Positions 54,306 to 63,685 are shown, counted from the stretch's first letter. The stretch: DNA of 64,000 nt from DASQBT01 sp963782495 (GCA_963782495.1 CAWAJU010000004.1:310001-374000); one strand, 5' to 3'. Numbers and translations: made by a program. The notes: generated from the letters alone by a model not told the origin.

Positions 54306-55001
54306 TCACCAGGGAATCTCCGTTCCGTTGTAACGAAAGAAGCGCGCATTCATCACCGGCACAAATCGTTCCACCAATTCGCGCATTCCCGCGACGCTTT
54401 GTTCGACCGTGAGCGGCGCATCCGGTCCGCCCATGCGCGTTTTCACCCAACCCGGGTGCAGCAGCAACACGCCGACACCACGTTCGGTGAGCGCAAGGGA
54501 AAGGCCCTTCATCGCAGCGTTCAGGGCGGCCTTGCTGGAACGGTAGGCGTAATTGCCGGGGCTGGTGATTTCAGCGATTGAGCCCATGTGGCTGGTGATC
54601 GCCACCACCAGCCTCCTATCGCTTCTGGCCAGCGGCTCGATAAATGTCTCGGTCACTCGAACGGCGCCGAGCGTGTTGACCGCGAACGTGCGCAGCCAGG
54701 CGTCGTAATCGATGCCACCGAGCTTGTCCATGAATTTGTCCAGATACACGCCCGCGTTGTTGACCAGCACGTCGATCCGCGCCTCCTCCAGATCAAGCTG
54801 CAGGGTACGCAGCTGCTCGCCGTCGCAGACATCCAGGCGATGCACGCTGACGCCACCCTGCTTGTCTGCCAAGGCCTTCAGTTCTGCCGCCTCCTCCGGA
54901 TGGCGGCAGGTCGCATACACGCGCCAGCCAGCCTTTGCATACTGTTTCACCCACTCCAGTCCCAAGCCGCGGCTGGCGCCCGTTACGAATACGCTCCTCA
55001 T
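54306..55001 (-). CDS. Short-chain dehydrogenase/reductase
   Basis: A 231-residue SDR with AGGAGA before ATG 55,001. The Rossmann motif is VFVTGASRGLGLEW (TGxxxGxG), then NNAGVY (NAG), and the catalytic YRSSK (Tyr and Lys, YxxxK) with a Ser in TSHMGS. C-factor-like SDRs have this size and C-terminal form (LLHPGWVKTRMGGPDAPLTVEQSV). Substrate unknown. Divergent from the hydrolase gene at 55,073. Confidence 0.92.
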   Translation of the reverse strand: MRSVFVTGASRGLGLEWVKQYAKAGWRVYATCRHPEEAAELKALADKQGGVSVHRLDVCDGEQLRTLQLDLEEARIDVLVNNAGVYLDKFMDKLGGIDYDAWLRTFAVNTLGAVRVTETFIEPLARSDRRLVVAITSHMGSIAEITSPGNYAYRSSKAALNAAMKGLSLALTERGVGVLLLHPGWVKTRMGGPDAPLTVEQSVAGMRELVERFVPVMNARFFRYNGTEIPW

Positions 55002-55072
55002 CCGGATCTCCTGACTTTCCCGTGGTAATACGAATATGATCGATCCACTCGATTTGATCATAGGAGAGACTG

Positions 55073-55696
55073 GTGGAGGCGCTATTTGTTCACGGGATGG
55101 GCCGGACGCCGGTGTCGGGATGGCGGCTGCTCGCGAGGCTCAAGGCCCATGGCATAGGCACGCAGTCATTTGGCTATGCCACCACCTTTCAGGATTTTGC
55201 TGCAATCCGCAATCGGTTGGTCAGAAGGGTGACCACCCTCGCCCTCAAAGGAAACTATGTACTGATCGGGCATTCATTGGGCGGCGTGTTACTCAGGTCC
55301 GCAGTTGCGTCCCTGCCGGAAGGCACACGGCTGCCGCAGCGAATGTTCTTGCTGGGCTCCCCAATTCAACCCGCCCGCATTGCGCAGAAACTGCAGCGCA
55401 ATTGGGTCTATCGCGTCCTGACCCGAGACTGCGGAGCTTTGCTCGGTTCGCACGCCAGAATGGCGCAAATCGGGGTTGGCCTGATTCCGACGACAAGCAT
55501 CCTGGGCACTGCAGGGTGGAGGGGCAAGCTCAGCCCGTTTGGAAACGAGATGAACGACGGCATCGTGTCGGTATCGGAAGCGAGCGTGGACTGGATTGAC
55601 GAAGTCATCCACCTTTCAGTTATCCACACCTATATGCCTTCGAGCAAGCATGTCGCCTGCCTCATCCTCGAACGCATCGCATCGATTGCGGCGTAG
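55073..55696 (+). CDS. Alpha/beta hydrolase (small, PGAP1-like)
   Basis: A 207-residue hydrolase from a GTG start with AGGAGA upstream. It opens MEALFVHGMGRTPVSGW (the oxyanion HG motif), has the nucleophile elbow VLIGHSLGGVLLRSAV and a possible catalytic His in VIHTYMPSSKHV. No signal peptide. Similar proteins are annotated as esterase/lipase or DUF676-like; the substrate is not known. Confidence 0.85.
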   Translation: MEALFVHGMGRTPVSGWRLLARLKAHGIGTQSFGYATTFQDFAAIRNRLVRRVTTLALKGNYVLIGHSLGGVLLRSAVASLPEGTRLPQRMFLLGSPIQPARIAQKLQRNWVYRVLTRDCGALLGSHARMAQIGVGLIPTTSILGTAGWRGKLSPFGNEMNDGIVSVSEASVDWIDEVIHLSVIHTYMPSSKHVACLILERIASIAA

Positions 55697-55815
55697 CATC
55701 AAACCTGGCCAGCAAGCCTCGTGCCGAGCTCGCGCATGGAACAATCGCTGATAAAATCCGCATGGGCCCCGAGCCTCGATCCGTGCGGATACAGCCCGCT
55801 ACAGCAAGTACCGGC

Positions 55816-57033
55816 ATGACCAACACGACTCCCATTCTCGCCGCGCTGTTCGCGACGCATTCTGCGGAGGATTTCCTGCGCCTGCACTGGCCCGACAAGG
55901 CGTTTGCCGCGCATGGCAGTCCGCAACGCCTGCCGCCCGCCCTGCGGGTCCCGGAATTGCAAAGCGTTCAGGCCCTGGCGGCGAAGTACCGTGGCCGCCT
56001 GAGTTTTGGCAACGCGACCACCGGCAGCCGCACCATCGGCATCGAAAATGCCAATCCGGCCTTCTTGCTGCGCATGGGGCTGAGCCTGTACATGGTGGAC
56101 ATCCAGTTGATGCTGCCTGCCCTGGGTGAATTGCTGCGCCAGTTGGAGCGAGGACTCGGTGCGCCGACCGGGACCGCACGCATCGGCGCGTTTGCGGCGC
56201 CCCCGGGCAACGGCGTGACCTGTCATTTCGATGCCGAAGAAGTCTTCTCCATCCAATTGCAGGGCGAGAAGCGTTTCCATATTGCCAAGGCGCCGGACAT
56301 CGAACAGCCCTGGGGCATGCAGTTCAATCCTGGCGATCCGTGTTTCGACGATTTGTATCCGCAGGTGCCGGCGGGGTTCCCGAATCCGGCCCGAGCTGGA
56401 TTCGAGAGCGTGGACATGAAGCTTGGTGCGGTACTCTTCATGTCGCGTGGAACCTGGCACTACACCGAATCGGTGGAGAATTCCCTGTCGGTCAGCATCC
56501 TTGTGCGCACCCCCTCGGCATTCGAGTGCGCGCTCGAAGCGTTGCGGCTGCGCATGTTGCGCGATGCCCGCTGGCGGCGGCCACTGTATGGCGCGTGGAG
56601 TTTGGGTCCGGATCATGAGACGGCGCGGGCGCAGTGGCAGACCCTGATGCAGGACTTGGCCGGTTTGGCAGCCAGTATGCCCATGGAAGACGCGCTGCTT
56701 GCCAAACTGAACGAGGCCGAATTGCTGAATCGTGTGCAGGCGACAAGCTCCTTTCAGCGCCGCGCCGAGGCCCGCATGATGTTTGAGTCGAAGCCCAACG
56801 GCAAGAGCAAGGTCAAGGTTGTCGTTCGCGACGAGGATGGCCTCGAACAGATACCGCTGCAACTGGATGTGCCCCCAACGATGGCGGCGACCTTTCGGTG
56901 GCTGGCGGAAAACCAGGCGGCCTTCCAGCCTGACAAACTGGCCCGCCGATTTCCCGAATTGCCGCTAAGCCAACACCTGACCATCGCAAAAGCCCTGACC
57001 CGTGGCCGCTGCCTCAAGCAACTCAATTATTGA
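55816..57033 (+). CDS. JmjC/cupin-4-like 2-oxoglutarate oxygenase
   Basis: A 405-residue protein starting MTNTTPILAALFATHSAEDF (ATG 55,816). The cupin core has the iron motif HFDAEE (HxD) and a distal His in MSRGTWHYTES, with FSIQLQGEKRFHIAKAPD between them, as in JmjC hydroxylases of the RoxA/ribosomal oxygenase type. The C-terminal 100 residues form a helical or winged domain (LPLSQHLTIAKALTRGRCL). Likely a protein hydroxylase; the target is unknown. Confidence 0.82.
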   Translation: MTNTTPILAALFATHSAEDFLRLHWPDKAFAAHGSPQRLPPALRVPELQSVQALAAKYRGRLSFGNATTGSRTIGIENANPAFLLRMGLSLYMVDIQLMLPALGELLRQLERGLGAPTGTARIGAFAAPPGNGVTCHFDAEEVFSIQLQGEKRFHIAKAPDIEQPWGMQFNPGDPCFDDLYPQVPAGFPNPARAGFESVDMKLGAVLFMSRGTWHYTESVENSLSVSILVRTPSAFECALEALRLRMLRDARWRRPLYGAWSLGPDHETARAQWQTLMQDLAGLAASMPMEDALLAKLNEAELLNRVQATSSFQRRAEARMMFESKPNGKSKVKVVVRDEDGLEQIPLQLDVPPTMAATFRWLAENQAAFQPDKLARRFPELPLSQHLTIAKALTRGRCLKQLNY

Positions 57034-57287
57034 GTCATTCCCGACACCAACTGAACACCCGTTCGAGGCCGGCTGGCGTACACCCTGCCCGGAATTTGGA
57101 CGCGTGATTGATCACGCGAAAATGGGTCGATATTTCGTCGGATTCACTTCGCCACCCATGACATGCGGCTGAATGACGCGCTCACCCGGCGGCACCTTGC
57201 CGCGCTTCGCCGTTCCGGTAAATTTCCGCGCTAGGGAGGCCGCATTGCGTTAGGATGATGCCCGCCTACCCAATGCACAGGACTAGC

Positions 57288-58517
57288 ATGAAGATCAACC
57301 TGCAACGCGCGATCGCCTCCCTGACCGGCGCCCTCGATCTGGTCGGAATCGACGAGGTGCACCATGGCAAGCGCATTGCCCTGATGGCGGCCGCGATCGC
57401 TCAGGAAATGCATTGGCCGAAGCTGCGCTGCGAAGAAATGCTTTATGCCGGCATGATCCACGACTGCGGTGTCTCGCGCTTGAAGGAAGACCGCGCCCTC
57501 ACCGCGACCCTGGAATGGGAAGGGGCCGAAGAGCACTGCTTGCGCGGCGAGAAATTCCTTCTGGCGTGTCCGCCGCTGGCAAGGTTCTCGTCAATCGTGC
57601 GCTGGCACCATACACGCTGGGAAACTCTGCTAGCCCATGACATCAACCCTGATGTGCGACTCGAAGCCAACCTGATCTTTCTCGCGGACCGTGCCGACGT
57701 ACTTTTGGCGCCCTATTTCGTCGGCTCGGCGCTGAACAATGAAATCCTCTGGGAGCATGCGGCGATCGTCGAGCGCATTGCCAGTCTTGGCGGTACGCTG
57801 TTCAGCCCGGAACTGGTCGATGCGTTCTGCCGCGCTGCTGACCGGGAGTCGTTCTGGCTGGCGATGGACCCCGCCTATATTGAGGCAGAAGTCGAAGAAC
57901 ACTTTCTTGATCGCGCCCATCCGGTTGAACTGGACGCGGCCGAGGTGCTCGATCTGGCCGGATTGTTTGCCCACACGATCGATTCCAAGAGTTCCTACCT
58001 GCTGGAACACTCTACCCGAGTGGCAAAGATCGCCCGCCATCTTGCCGAATCCTCGGGTATTCGCGATGAGCATCTGGACCAGATCGAAATTGCCGGCCTG
58101 CTGCACGATCTGGGCAAGCTACGTGTGCCGCAGGAAATAATCGACAAGCCCGGACCATTGAACCCTGAAGAACGGGCGTTCATCACGCGCCATAGTTTTG
58201 ACACGGGGTATCTTCTGAAGAGAGTCTTCCCGGATTTGCCGATAGCCGACTGGGCCGCAATGCACCACGAAAATCTGCTCGGCACCGGTTACCCTTTCCG
58301 TCGTCAGGCGAAGGCCATCCCGCGCGAAGCGCGCCTCATTGCCGTCGCCGACATCTTCCAGGCCTTGTCCCAGGAACGGCCATATCGCGACCATATGGGC
58401 AAAGACGAAGTCATGTCGCGCATCGAGGATCTTTGCGATCAGGGCCACATCGATTCGGATATTGTCGGACTGTTGCGTACCAACCTCGACCATTGCTATA
58501 CCCTTGCGATCGAGTAG
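57288..58517 (+). CDS. Tandem HD and HD-GYP domain protein
   Basis: About 409 residues, start at 57,288 (ATG 57,255 is an alternative). The N-terminal half has an HD-like domain (EVHHGKRIALMAAAIAQE, AGMIHDCGVSRL, RWHHTRWE, FLADRADVL). The C-terminal half is an HD-GYP domain (EHSTRVAKIARHLAE, AGLLHDLGKLRVP, MHHENLLGTGYPF, ADIFQAL). Both metal-binding sites look complete. HD-GYP proteins hydrolyse cyclic di-GMP; the first domain may be a second catalytic or regulatory unit. No receiver or sensor domain is attached. Confidence 0.88.
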   Translation: MKINLQRAIASLTGALDLVGIDEVHHGKRIALMAAAIAQEMHWPKLRCEEMLYAGMIHDCGVSRLKEDRALTATLEWEGAEEHCLRGEKFLLACPPLARFSSIVRWHHTRWETLLAHDINPDVRLEANLIFLADRADVLLAPYFVGSALNNEILWEHAAIVERIASLGGTLFSPELVDAFCRAADRESFWLAMDPAYIEAEVEEHFLDRAHPVELDAAEVLDLAGLFAHTIDSKSSYLLEHSTRVAKIARHLAESSGIRDEHLDQIEIAGLLHDLGKLRVPQEIIDKPGPLNPEERAFITRHSFDTGYLLKRVFPDLPIADWAAMHHENLLGTGYPFRRQAKAIPREARLIAVADIFQALSQERPYRDHMGKDEVMSRIEDLCDQGHIDSDIVGLLRTNLDHCYTLAIE

Positions 58518-58577
58518 CCCACGTCGCTCGTCACCCTGGCTGATACTGCTGCAAGGCGATTCTGGAATCTCGGCCCA

Positions 58578-59258
58578 CTACTTGTCGGCTACATACAGGC
58601 TGGGATACTCATCGCGCAAATGGCTGATCTTGGGGAGATCGTTGATCACGATGTAGGGGCTGTCCGGATGGCGCATCAAATAGTCCTGATGATAAGCCTC
58701 GGCAGGATAGAAGGCCTTCAGGGGAACAACCTGGGTCACGATGGGCTGCCGGAATGCGTGCGCGCGTTGCAGCTGGCCGATATAAGCCTGGGCGACGTGA
58801 CGCTGTTCATCGTTCGCGTAGAAAATCGCCGAGCGGTACTGTGTGCCTTCGTCAGGCCCCTGGCGGTTGAGCTCGGTCGGGTCGTGAGCGACGGAAAAAT
58901 ATACCTTGAGCAACTTGCCGTAGGTAATGCGCGACGGATCGTAGGTGATCTTGATTGATTCGGCGTGCCCGGTCCGACCCGTGCTGACCGTTTCGTAATG
59001 GGCCGTTGCTGCCTCGCCGCCGGAATATCCTGAGCTTACGTCGATGACACCCTTTACGTGCTGGAACACGCCTTCCATGCCCCAGAAGCATCCGCCCGCA
59101 AGAACCGCAGTCTGGGGTCCCTGGCCGTGCATCGGAGATGCATCGACTGTCGGGTCAGGAAGCGTGGGCACGCTCGTTGTAGCGTTGCACGCTGCCGTGC
59201 CCAGCAGCGCACACAACGCGGTCAGTCCACCCAGGGCATTGATAAGAAATCGGGGCAT
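58578..59258 (-). CDS. msrA: Exported peptide methionine sulfoxide reductase MsrA
   Basis: A 226-residue MsrA with a signal peptide (FLINALGGLTALCALLGTAA; a Cys follows and may be lipidated). The catalytic motif is LAGGCFWGMEGVF, and the only other Cys is in the signal region, so a resolving Cys is missing. SSGYSGGE and EAYHQDYL follow the family. It repairs Met-S-sulfoxide in periplasmic proteins. AGGAGA precedes the ATG. It is paired with an exported MsrB 112 bases upstream on the same strand. Confidence 0.93.
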   Translation of the reverse strand: MPRFLINALGGLTALCALLGTAACNATTSVPTLPDPTVDASPMHGQGPQTAVLAGGCFWGMEGVFQHVKGVIDVSSGYSGGEAATAHYETVSTGRTGHAESIKITYDPSRITYGKLLKVYFSVAHDPTELNRQGPDEGTQYRSAIFYANDEQRHVAQAYIGQLQRAHAFRQPIVTQVVPLKAFYPAEAYHQDYLMRHPDSPYIVINDLPKISHLRDEYPSLYVADK

Positions 59259-59370
59259 GGCTTGTTCTCCTGTGATTAGTTACGTCGTTCTGGATCGCTG
59301 CGTCCCCGCACGCTTCAATCTTGGCCGAAGGCCAAGCGCTCCTCGCGACGGCGGGCAGGACATAGCTTGC

Positions 59371-59883
59371 TTATTTCTTCGTGAACAGCGCCCGGTACTG
59401 CCCATAGCCATTCTTTTCAAGGTCCGCAACCGGAATGAAGCGCAGTGCCGCGGAGTTGATGCAATAGCGTTTGCCGGTCGGCGGCGGGCCATCGTCGAAG
59501 ATGTGGCCAAGATGCGAGTCGGCATGTTTGCTTCGCACCTCGGTGCGCACCATGCTGAGGGAACGATCTTCGTGCGTCACCACGTTGGCAGCATCGAGCG
59601 GCCGGGTGAAGCTCGGCCAGCCGGTGCCTGAGTCATATTTGTCCAGGGAACTGAACAGCGGCTCTCCGGACACGACATCGACATAAATGCCGGGCTGCTT
59701 GTTATGCCAGTAGGCATTCTTGAATGCCCATTCCGTGCCGTCCTGCTGGGTGACCTGGTATTGCTCCGGGCTGAGCATTTTCTTCAGCACGGCCGGGCTC
59801 GGCTTATGGTATTCGGCAGCGTTCCAAGCCATGGCCTGCGTCACGAATAGCATTGCGACTGCCACGAACATCGATTTCCACAT
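59371..59883 (-). CDS. msrB: Exported peptide methionine sulfoxide reductase MsrB
   Basis: A 170-residue MsrB with a signal peptide (MWKSMFVAVAMLFVTQAMA, cleavage before WN). Family motifs are DKYDSGTGWPSFTRPL, DSHLGHIFDDGP and the catalytic RYCINSAALRF. The Cys in RYCIN is the only one, so neither the CxxC zinc sites nor a resolving Cys is present. It reduces Met-R-sulfoxide and complements the adjacent msrA. AAAGGAG lies before the ATG. Confidence 0.93.
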   Translation of the reverse strand: MWKSMFVAVAMLFVTQAMAWNAAEYHKPSPAVLKKMLSPEQYQVTQQDGTEWAFKNAYWHNKQPGIYVDVVSGEPLFSSLDKYDSGTGWPSFTRPLDAANVVTHEDRSLSMVRTEVRSKHADSHLGHIFDDGPPPTGKRYCINSAALRFIPVADLEKNGYGQYRALFTKK

Positions 59884-60019
59884 TTCATCTCTCCTTTATG
59901 CGTCAGGTTGTGTATTGGTCGAGGACCTCAGCGAAAACTTACGGATTAAGTTCTGAGACCGGGTCGGCAGCCATTTGTTCGCCCGTCGAGCGCGCTCGAC
60001 GGCGTGACGGAAACAGGCA

Positions 60020-62923
60020 CTAACCCGGCACAAACCCGTGCCGTAGCGTGTTCTCCGACACGGTGCGCATCCACAGGAACTGCTTCAGGTATTCCGGCCC
60101 GCCGGCCTGGATGCCGCTGCCGGAAAGCGCAACGCCGCCGAAAGGCTGGACCGCGAACTTGGCGCCGGTGATGCGCCGGTTGAGGTAGAGATTGCCGACA
60201 TGGTAGCCTGACCGCGCTCGCTCAAGATGCTGCGGAAAACGGCTGTAGAGGCCGCCGGTCAAGGCATAGTCGCTGTCCATGGCGAGGTCGAGGGCGTCAT
60301 CGAAATCACGCGCTTGCAGCACGGCCAGAATGGGGGCGAAGATCTCCTCGCACGCCAAGTGGTGGTGGGGCTGAATCCCAGTAAAGATAGCTGGGGCAAA
60401 GTAGTGCCCGCCCTGTCTCTTATCCGCACTGGGAAGCCTGCCGCGATATGCCAGCCGGCCTTCCTGGTGGCCGATTTCGACATAGCGCTCGGCCTTTTCG
60501 ACTGCCGCCCCATCGATCAGCGGACCCAACACATAGGCCGGATCCTCCGGCGGGCCATATTCATGGGCATCCAAGGCATCTGCCAGACGCTTGACAAGTT
60601 TATCGTGCACCGCGCCCACCGCGATCACGCGCGAAGCCGCCGAGCACTTTTGCCCCTGATAGCCGAAGGCCGACGCCAGGATGCCGGGCACAGCTTCGTC
60701 CAGGTCGGCGTCTTCGTCGACAATGATGGCGTTCTTGCCGCCCATTTCACATACCACGCGCTTCAGTCGTCTTTGCCCCGGTATCCGCGCGTGGGCCTGT
60801 TCAAGGATCGCCAGCCCAACCTCGCGCGAGCCGGTGAAGGCGATGGCCGCCACGGCTGGATGGCTGACCAGCTGCCTGCCCACGTCACCACCGGTACCCG
60901 GCAGCCATTGCACGGCGCCTTCCGGCAAGCCTGCCTCCAGCAAGGCCTGGCGGTAGTGCCAGGCGATGACGGGCGTGAGGCTTGCGGGTTTGAGGATGAC
61001 GGAACACCCGGCGGCCAGAGCCGCGGCGCTCATGCCGGCGAGGATGGCGAGGGGGAAATTCCAGGGGGCGATGATGGCGGTCGGCCCCACCGCCTCGAAG
61101 CAACTGTCATTGCGTTCGCCGGGGTAGTCATGATTGGTTCGCCAGCCATCCAGCGCCTCAATCTGGGCCGCATAGTAATTAAGCCCATCCACGGCCTCGG
61201 CCACATCGGCATCGGCCTCGCGCCAGTTCTTACCTGCCTCCAGCACCTCCCAGGCGGCAAAACGGGCTCGGTGGCTGCCGATCAGACGGGCAGCGGCACG
61301 CAGCATTCGCGCGCGCTCTATGGTCGGCAGCGCGCGCCACAGGTGAAAACCGGCTTCCGCCTCCGCCACCACTGCTTCCACCTGTTCTGGCCGGGCGGTC
61401 TGTACCCGGCCCACCTCTTCCACGGGATGGGCCGGGTTGGTCGAGATGAGCCACCCTCCCCTGCCCGGCAAAGCGTATTCCCGGCCCAATTCGCCGCGGA
61501 CCTCGGACAGTGCACCTTTGAAGGCATCACGGACCGGCTCCTGGCTGAAGTCGGCAATAGGCGTGTTGGCAAAATCCCGCTGCAGTTCCGGTGCATAGCC
61601 GTTCTGCGCGGCGCCCGCCTGTTCCCCGGATGCGGGCATGGGGGGTGCCAACATGGCTTCGATGGAATGATTCTCGGCATAACTCTGTCGCAGGATGGAA
61701 GTACCACCGGTATTCTCCAGCAATCGGCGAATCAGATAGGCGATCCCGGCCTCCAGGTCACCAGTGGGCACATAGACGCGTACGCGCACTCCCTCCGCGA
61801 TCAGCGCGTCGCGCAAAGGCTCTGCCATACCGTGAAGCACCTGCGCCTCCCACGCACCGGCAGGTAAGCCAAGTCTGCGTGCAGTTGCCAGCGCACAGGC
61901 TTGGCTGCGCAGGTTGTGGCTGGCAATCATGGGATAGACGAGCTCGATGTTATCGAAAAGCCGCTGGGTGAGTTTTTCGTACTGGCGGTCGGTCGCGGCT
62001 TTGTCCAAGAGGACTGGCACAGTCCAGTCGCGCTGACGGGCCCAAGCCTGCTCCGTGTCCCAGTAGGCGCCCTTCACCAGGCGTACGGCGATAAGTCGCT
62101 GATGTTCGCGCGCCACCGCCAGAATCGCCTCCAGGTCCCGTTCCGCATCCTTGAGATAAGCCTGAACGGCGATACCCACCCGCAAGGCGCTGTCCGGGTG
62201 CTCGAGCGCCAACTGCAGGAACATCGACTGGGTGAGCGGCTTGAGTTCCGCCTGTTCCATGTCCACGGTCACGCCTACACCATGCGTGCGTGCAGCGTCG
62301 ACAATCGGAGCCAGCCGCTTCCAGATGCGCGCCGCGGAACCTTCCGGATCGATCGGATCGAAGCGCGGAGTGAGGGCGGAGAGCTTGATCGAGACATCCC
62401 CATTCGCCTCGCCGGAAAGCGTTTCGACCAGCCTCATGACGCGGTTGCAGTAAGCATCTGCGTCGGCATCACCCAGCACGGCCTCGCCCACCACATCCAG
62501 ACTGACATGCGCCGGCAGGGCGCGGACGCTGCTGAGCAGCCTGGCCAACGCGCGCGGCGTCTCCTCGGCCAGAAACTGCCGCGCCAGGCGTTGCACGCTG
62601 TGACGCACGGCAAAGGCGCACCAGGGTTGCTCGCCCAGCCTGAGCGCCCTGCCCCACAAACCGCCCATATCACAATCATGCAGATAGGCGTGAAAGTGTG
62701 TGGCCAGCGCCCGGTCATCCCGGAGCTGAGGCAGGACATCGACAAAACGGAACAGCCGGTTACGCAAGGTCGCGTCATCCAGCGCGCGGGACAACAGGCG
62801 CCCGCGCAGGCCGCTGGCGTCGAACAGCCGCGGCCGCCGCCCAGCCAGCCGTTGTCCGAGCCTAAGGCCGGCTTCCCGGATCAGGTCCTGCACGGCCTGG
62901 CCAGGTTCGCCCTTCGTATCCAT
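60020..62923 (-). CDS. putA: Bifunctional proline dehydrogenase and P5C dehydrogenase PutA
   Basis: A 967-residue PutA that turns proline into glutamate. The N-terminal proline dehydrogenase barrel has LIAVRLVKGAYWDTEQAWAR and RVRVYVPTGDLEAGIAYLIRRLLENTGGTSIL. The C-terminal aldehyde dehydrogenase has APWNFPLAI, FTGSREVG, VCEMGGKNAIIVD and the catalytic Cys in GYQGQKCSAASR. There is no N-terminal ribbon-helix-helix DNA-binding domain, so this is a minimal, non-autoregulating PutA. GGAG lies 7 bases before the ATG. Divergent from the Rrf2 gene. Confidence 0.96.
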   Translation of the reverse strand: MDTKGEPGQAVQDLIREAGLRLGQRLAGRRPRLFDASGLRGRLLSRALDDATLRNRLFRFVDVLPQLRDDRALATHFHAYLHDCDMGGLWGRALRLGEQPWCAFAVRHSVQRLARQFLAEETPRALARLLSSVRALPAHVSLDVVGEAVLGDADADAYCNRVMRLVETLSGEANGDVSIKLSALTPRFDPIDPEGSAARIWKRLAPIVDAARTHGVGVTVDMEQAELKPLTQSMFLQLALEHPDSALRVGIAVQAYLKDAERDLEAILAVAREHQRLIAVRLVKGAYWDTEQAWARQRDWTVPVLLDKAATDRQYEKLTQRLFDNIELVYPMIASHNLRSQACALATARRLGLPAGAWEAQVLHGMAEPLRDALIAEGVRVRVYVPTGDLEAGIAYLIRRLLENTGGTSILRQSYAENHSIEAMLAPPMPASGEQAGAAQNGYAPELQRDFANTPIADFSQEPVRDAFKGALSEVRGELGREYALPGRGGWLISTNPAHPVEEVGRVQTARPEQVEAVVAEAEAGFHLWRALPTIERARMLRAAARLIGSHRARFAAWEVLEAGKNWREADADVAEAVDGLNYYAAQIEALDGWRTNHDYPGERNDSCFEAVGPTAIIAPWNFPLAILAGMSAAALAAGCSVILKPASLTPVIAWHYRQALLEAGLPEGAVQWLPGTGGDVGRQLVSHPAVAAIAFTGSREVGLAILEQAHARIPGQRRLKRVVCEMGGKNAIIVDEDADLDEAVPGILASAFGYQGQKCSAASRVIAVGAVHDKLVKRLADALDAHEYGPPEDPAYVLGPLIDGAAVEKAERYVEIGHQEGRLAYRGRLPSADKRQGGHYFAPAIFTGIQPHHHLACEEIFAPILAVLQARDFDDALDLAMDSDYALTGGLYSRFPQHLERARSGYHVGNLYLNRRITGAKFAVQPFGGVALSGSGIQAGGPEYLKQFLWMRTVSENTLRHGFVPG

Positions 62924-63099
62924 GCACTGCTCCGAGCTGGTTGCCAGACAACCCCAGTATAAGCATGCATTCCTGCGGGACCGTTAAACGGTGCTGGCGC
63001 GCATGCGCAACAAAGGATGAAATTGAGGGCTGAGCCGGGTTTGAATGCGCGGCCGGGAAGGCAGGGTCGCGGGACATGGGGACGAAAATAGCCAAAAAC

Positions 63100-63126
63100 T
63101 AGTATAAACGTACCATATTTATACTA
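63100..63126. promoter_or_regulatory. Inverted repeat 1 upstream of the Rrf2 gene
   Basis: Perfect arms AGTATAAA and TTTATACT (63,101-63,108 and 63,118-63,125) flank a 9-base spacer; one more pair extends each arm. It is AT-rich in an otherwise GC-rich region and lies about 70-90 bases before the Rrf2 start, between the divergent putA and Rrf2 genes. It may be a binding site for the Rrf2 protein. Confidence 0.6.
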
Positions 63127-63147
63127 AAGGTTGGTGTCGTCATATAC

Positions 63148-63167
63148 TATAAGTATTTACACTTATA
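63148..63167. promoter_or_regulatory. Inverted repeat 2 upstream of the Rrf2 gene
   Basis: Perfect arms TATAAGT and ACTTATA (63,148-63,154 and 63,161-63,167) flank a 6-base spacer, 25 bases before the Rrf2 start. The position overlaps the likely core promoter, which fits autorepression. The arm sequence differs from repeat 1. Confidence 0.6.
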
Positions 63168-63191
63168 CCGATATCCGCTTAGGAGGACAAA

Positions 63192-63656
63192 ATGATAATT
63201 TCCCGCACCAGCCAGTATGCCGTTCAGGCCATGATTTATATGGCGACCCAGCCAGCGCTGACTCCAGTCCTGAATAAGGATGTTGCATCAACACTCAACA
63301 TCCCTGCACCGTATTTATCAAAGATTTTGCAGGTGCTGGCCAAAGGCAATCTGCTTTATTCCTTCAGAGGACGGACCGGCGGGTTTTATCTGCGCGAAGG
63401 CGGGGGTAATATCAGTCTGATGGAAATCATCGAACAGACCGAAGGCCCGAACTTCACCGCGACCTGCCTCCTTGGACTGAAGAAGTGTTCCCATGAGACT
63501 GCCTGTCCCATGCATGAGCGCTGGATCCCGGTAAAGGAAGAAGTAATTGCGCTCTTCAAGCAGACCACGCTGACTGAACTGGCCAAGGCGGTCGAGTCTG
63601 GCAAGTATCGCCTGGCAGATCTGCCCGGTGACATGTATTCCCGCATACCGGCTTAG
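63192..63656 (+). CDS. Rrf2-family transcriptional regulator
   Basis: A 154-residue Rrf2 regulator with AGGAGG before the ATG. The N-terminal winged helix starts MIISRTSQYAVQAMIYMATQ and has the recognition region NIPAPYLSKILQVLAKGNLL and RGRTGGFYL. The C-terminal half carries three Cys at CLLGLKKCSHETACPMH, the spacing of iron-sulfur-binding Rrf2 proteins such as NsrR. It probably senses nitric oxide, iron-sulfur status or redox and binds the two repeats upstream. Confidence 0.92.
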   Translation: MIISRTSQYAVQAMIYMATQPALTPVLNKDVASTLNIPAPYLSKILQVLAKGNLLYSFRGRTGGFYLREGGGNISLMEIIEQTEGPNFTATCLLGLKKCSHETACPMHERWIPVKEEVIALFKQTTLTELAKAVESGKYRLADLPGDMYSRIPA

Positions 63657-63685
63657 CGCAGGCGTGTCATGGTCCGGTTTTCCAA

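Noticed and set aside
53031..54581. 516-codon plus-strand frame opposite the MFS gene
   Set aside because: Very rich in Arg, Gln, Gly and His with no domain; the minus strand encodes a clear 12-helix transporter.
60227..61867. 546-codon plus-strand frame opposite putA
   Set aside because: Antisense to conserved aldehyde and proline dehydrogenase motifs; no independent evidence.
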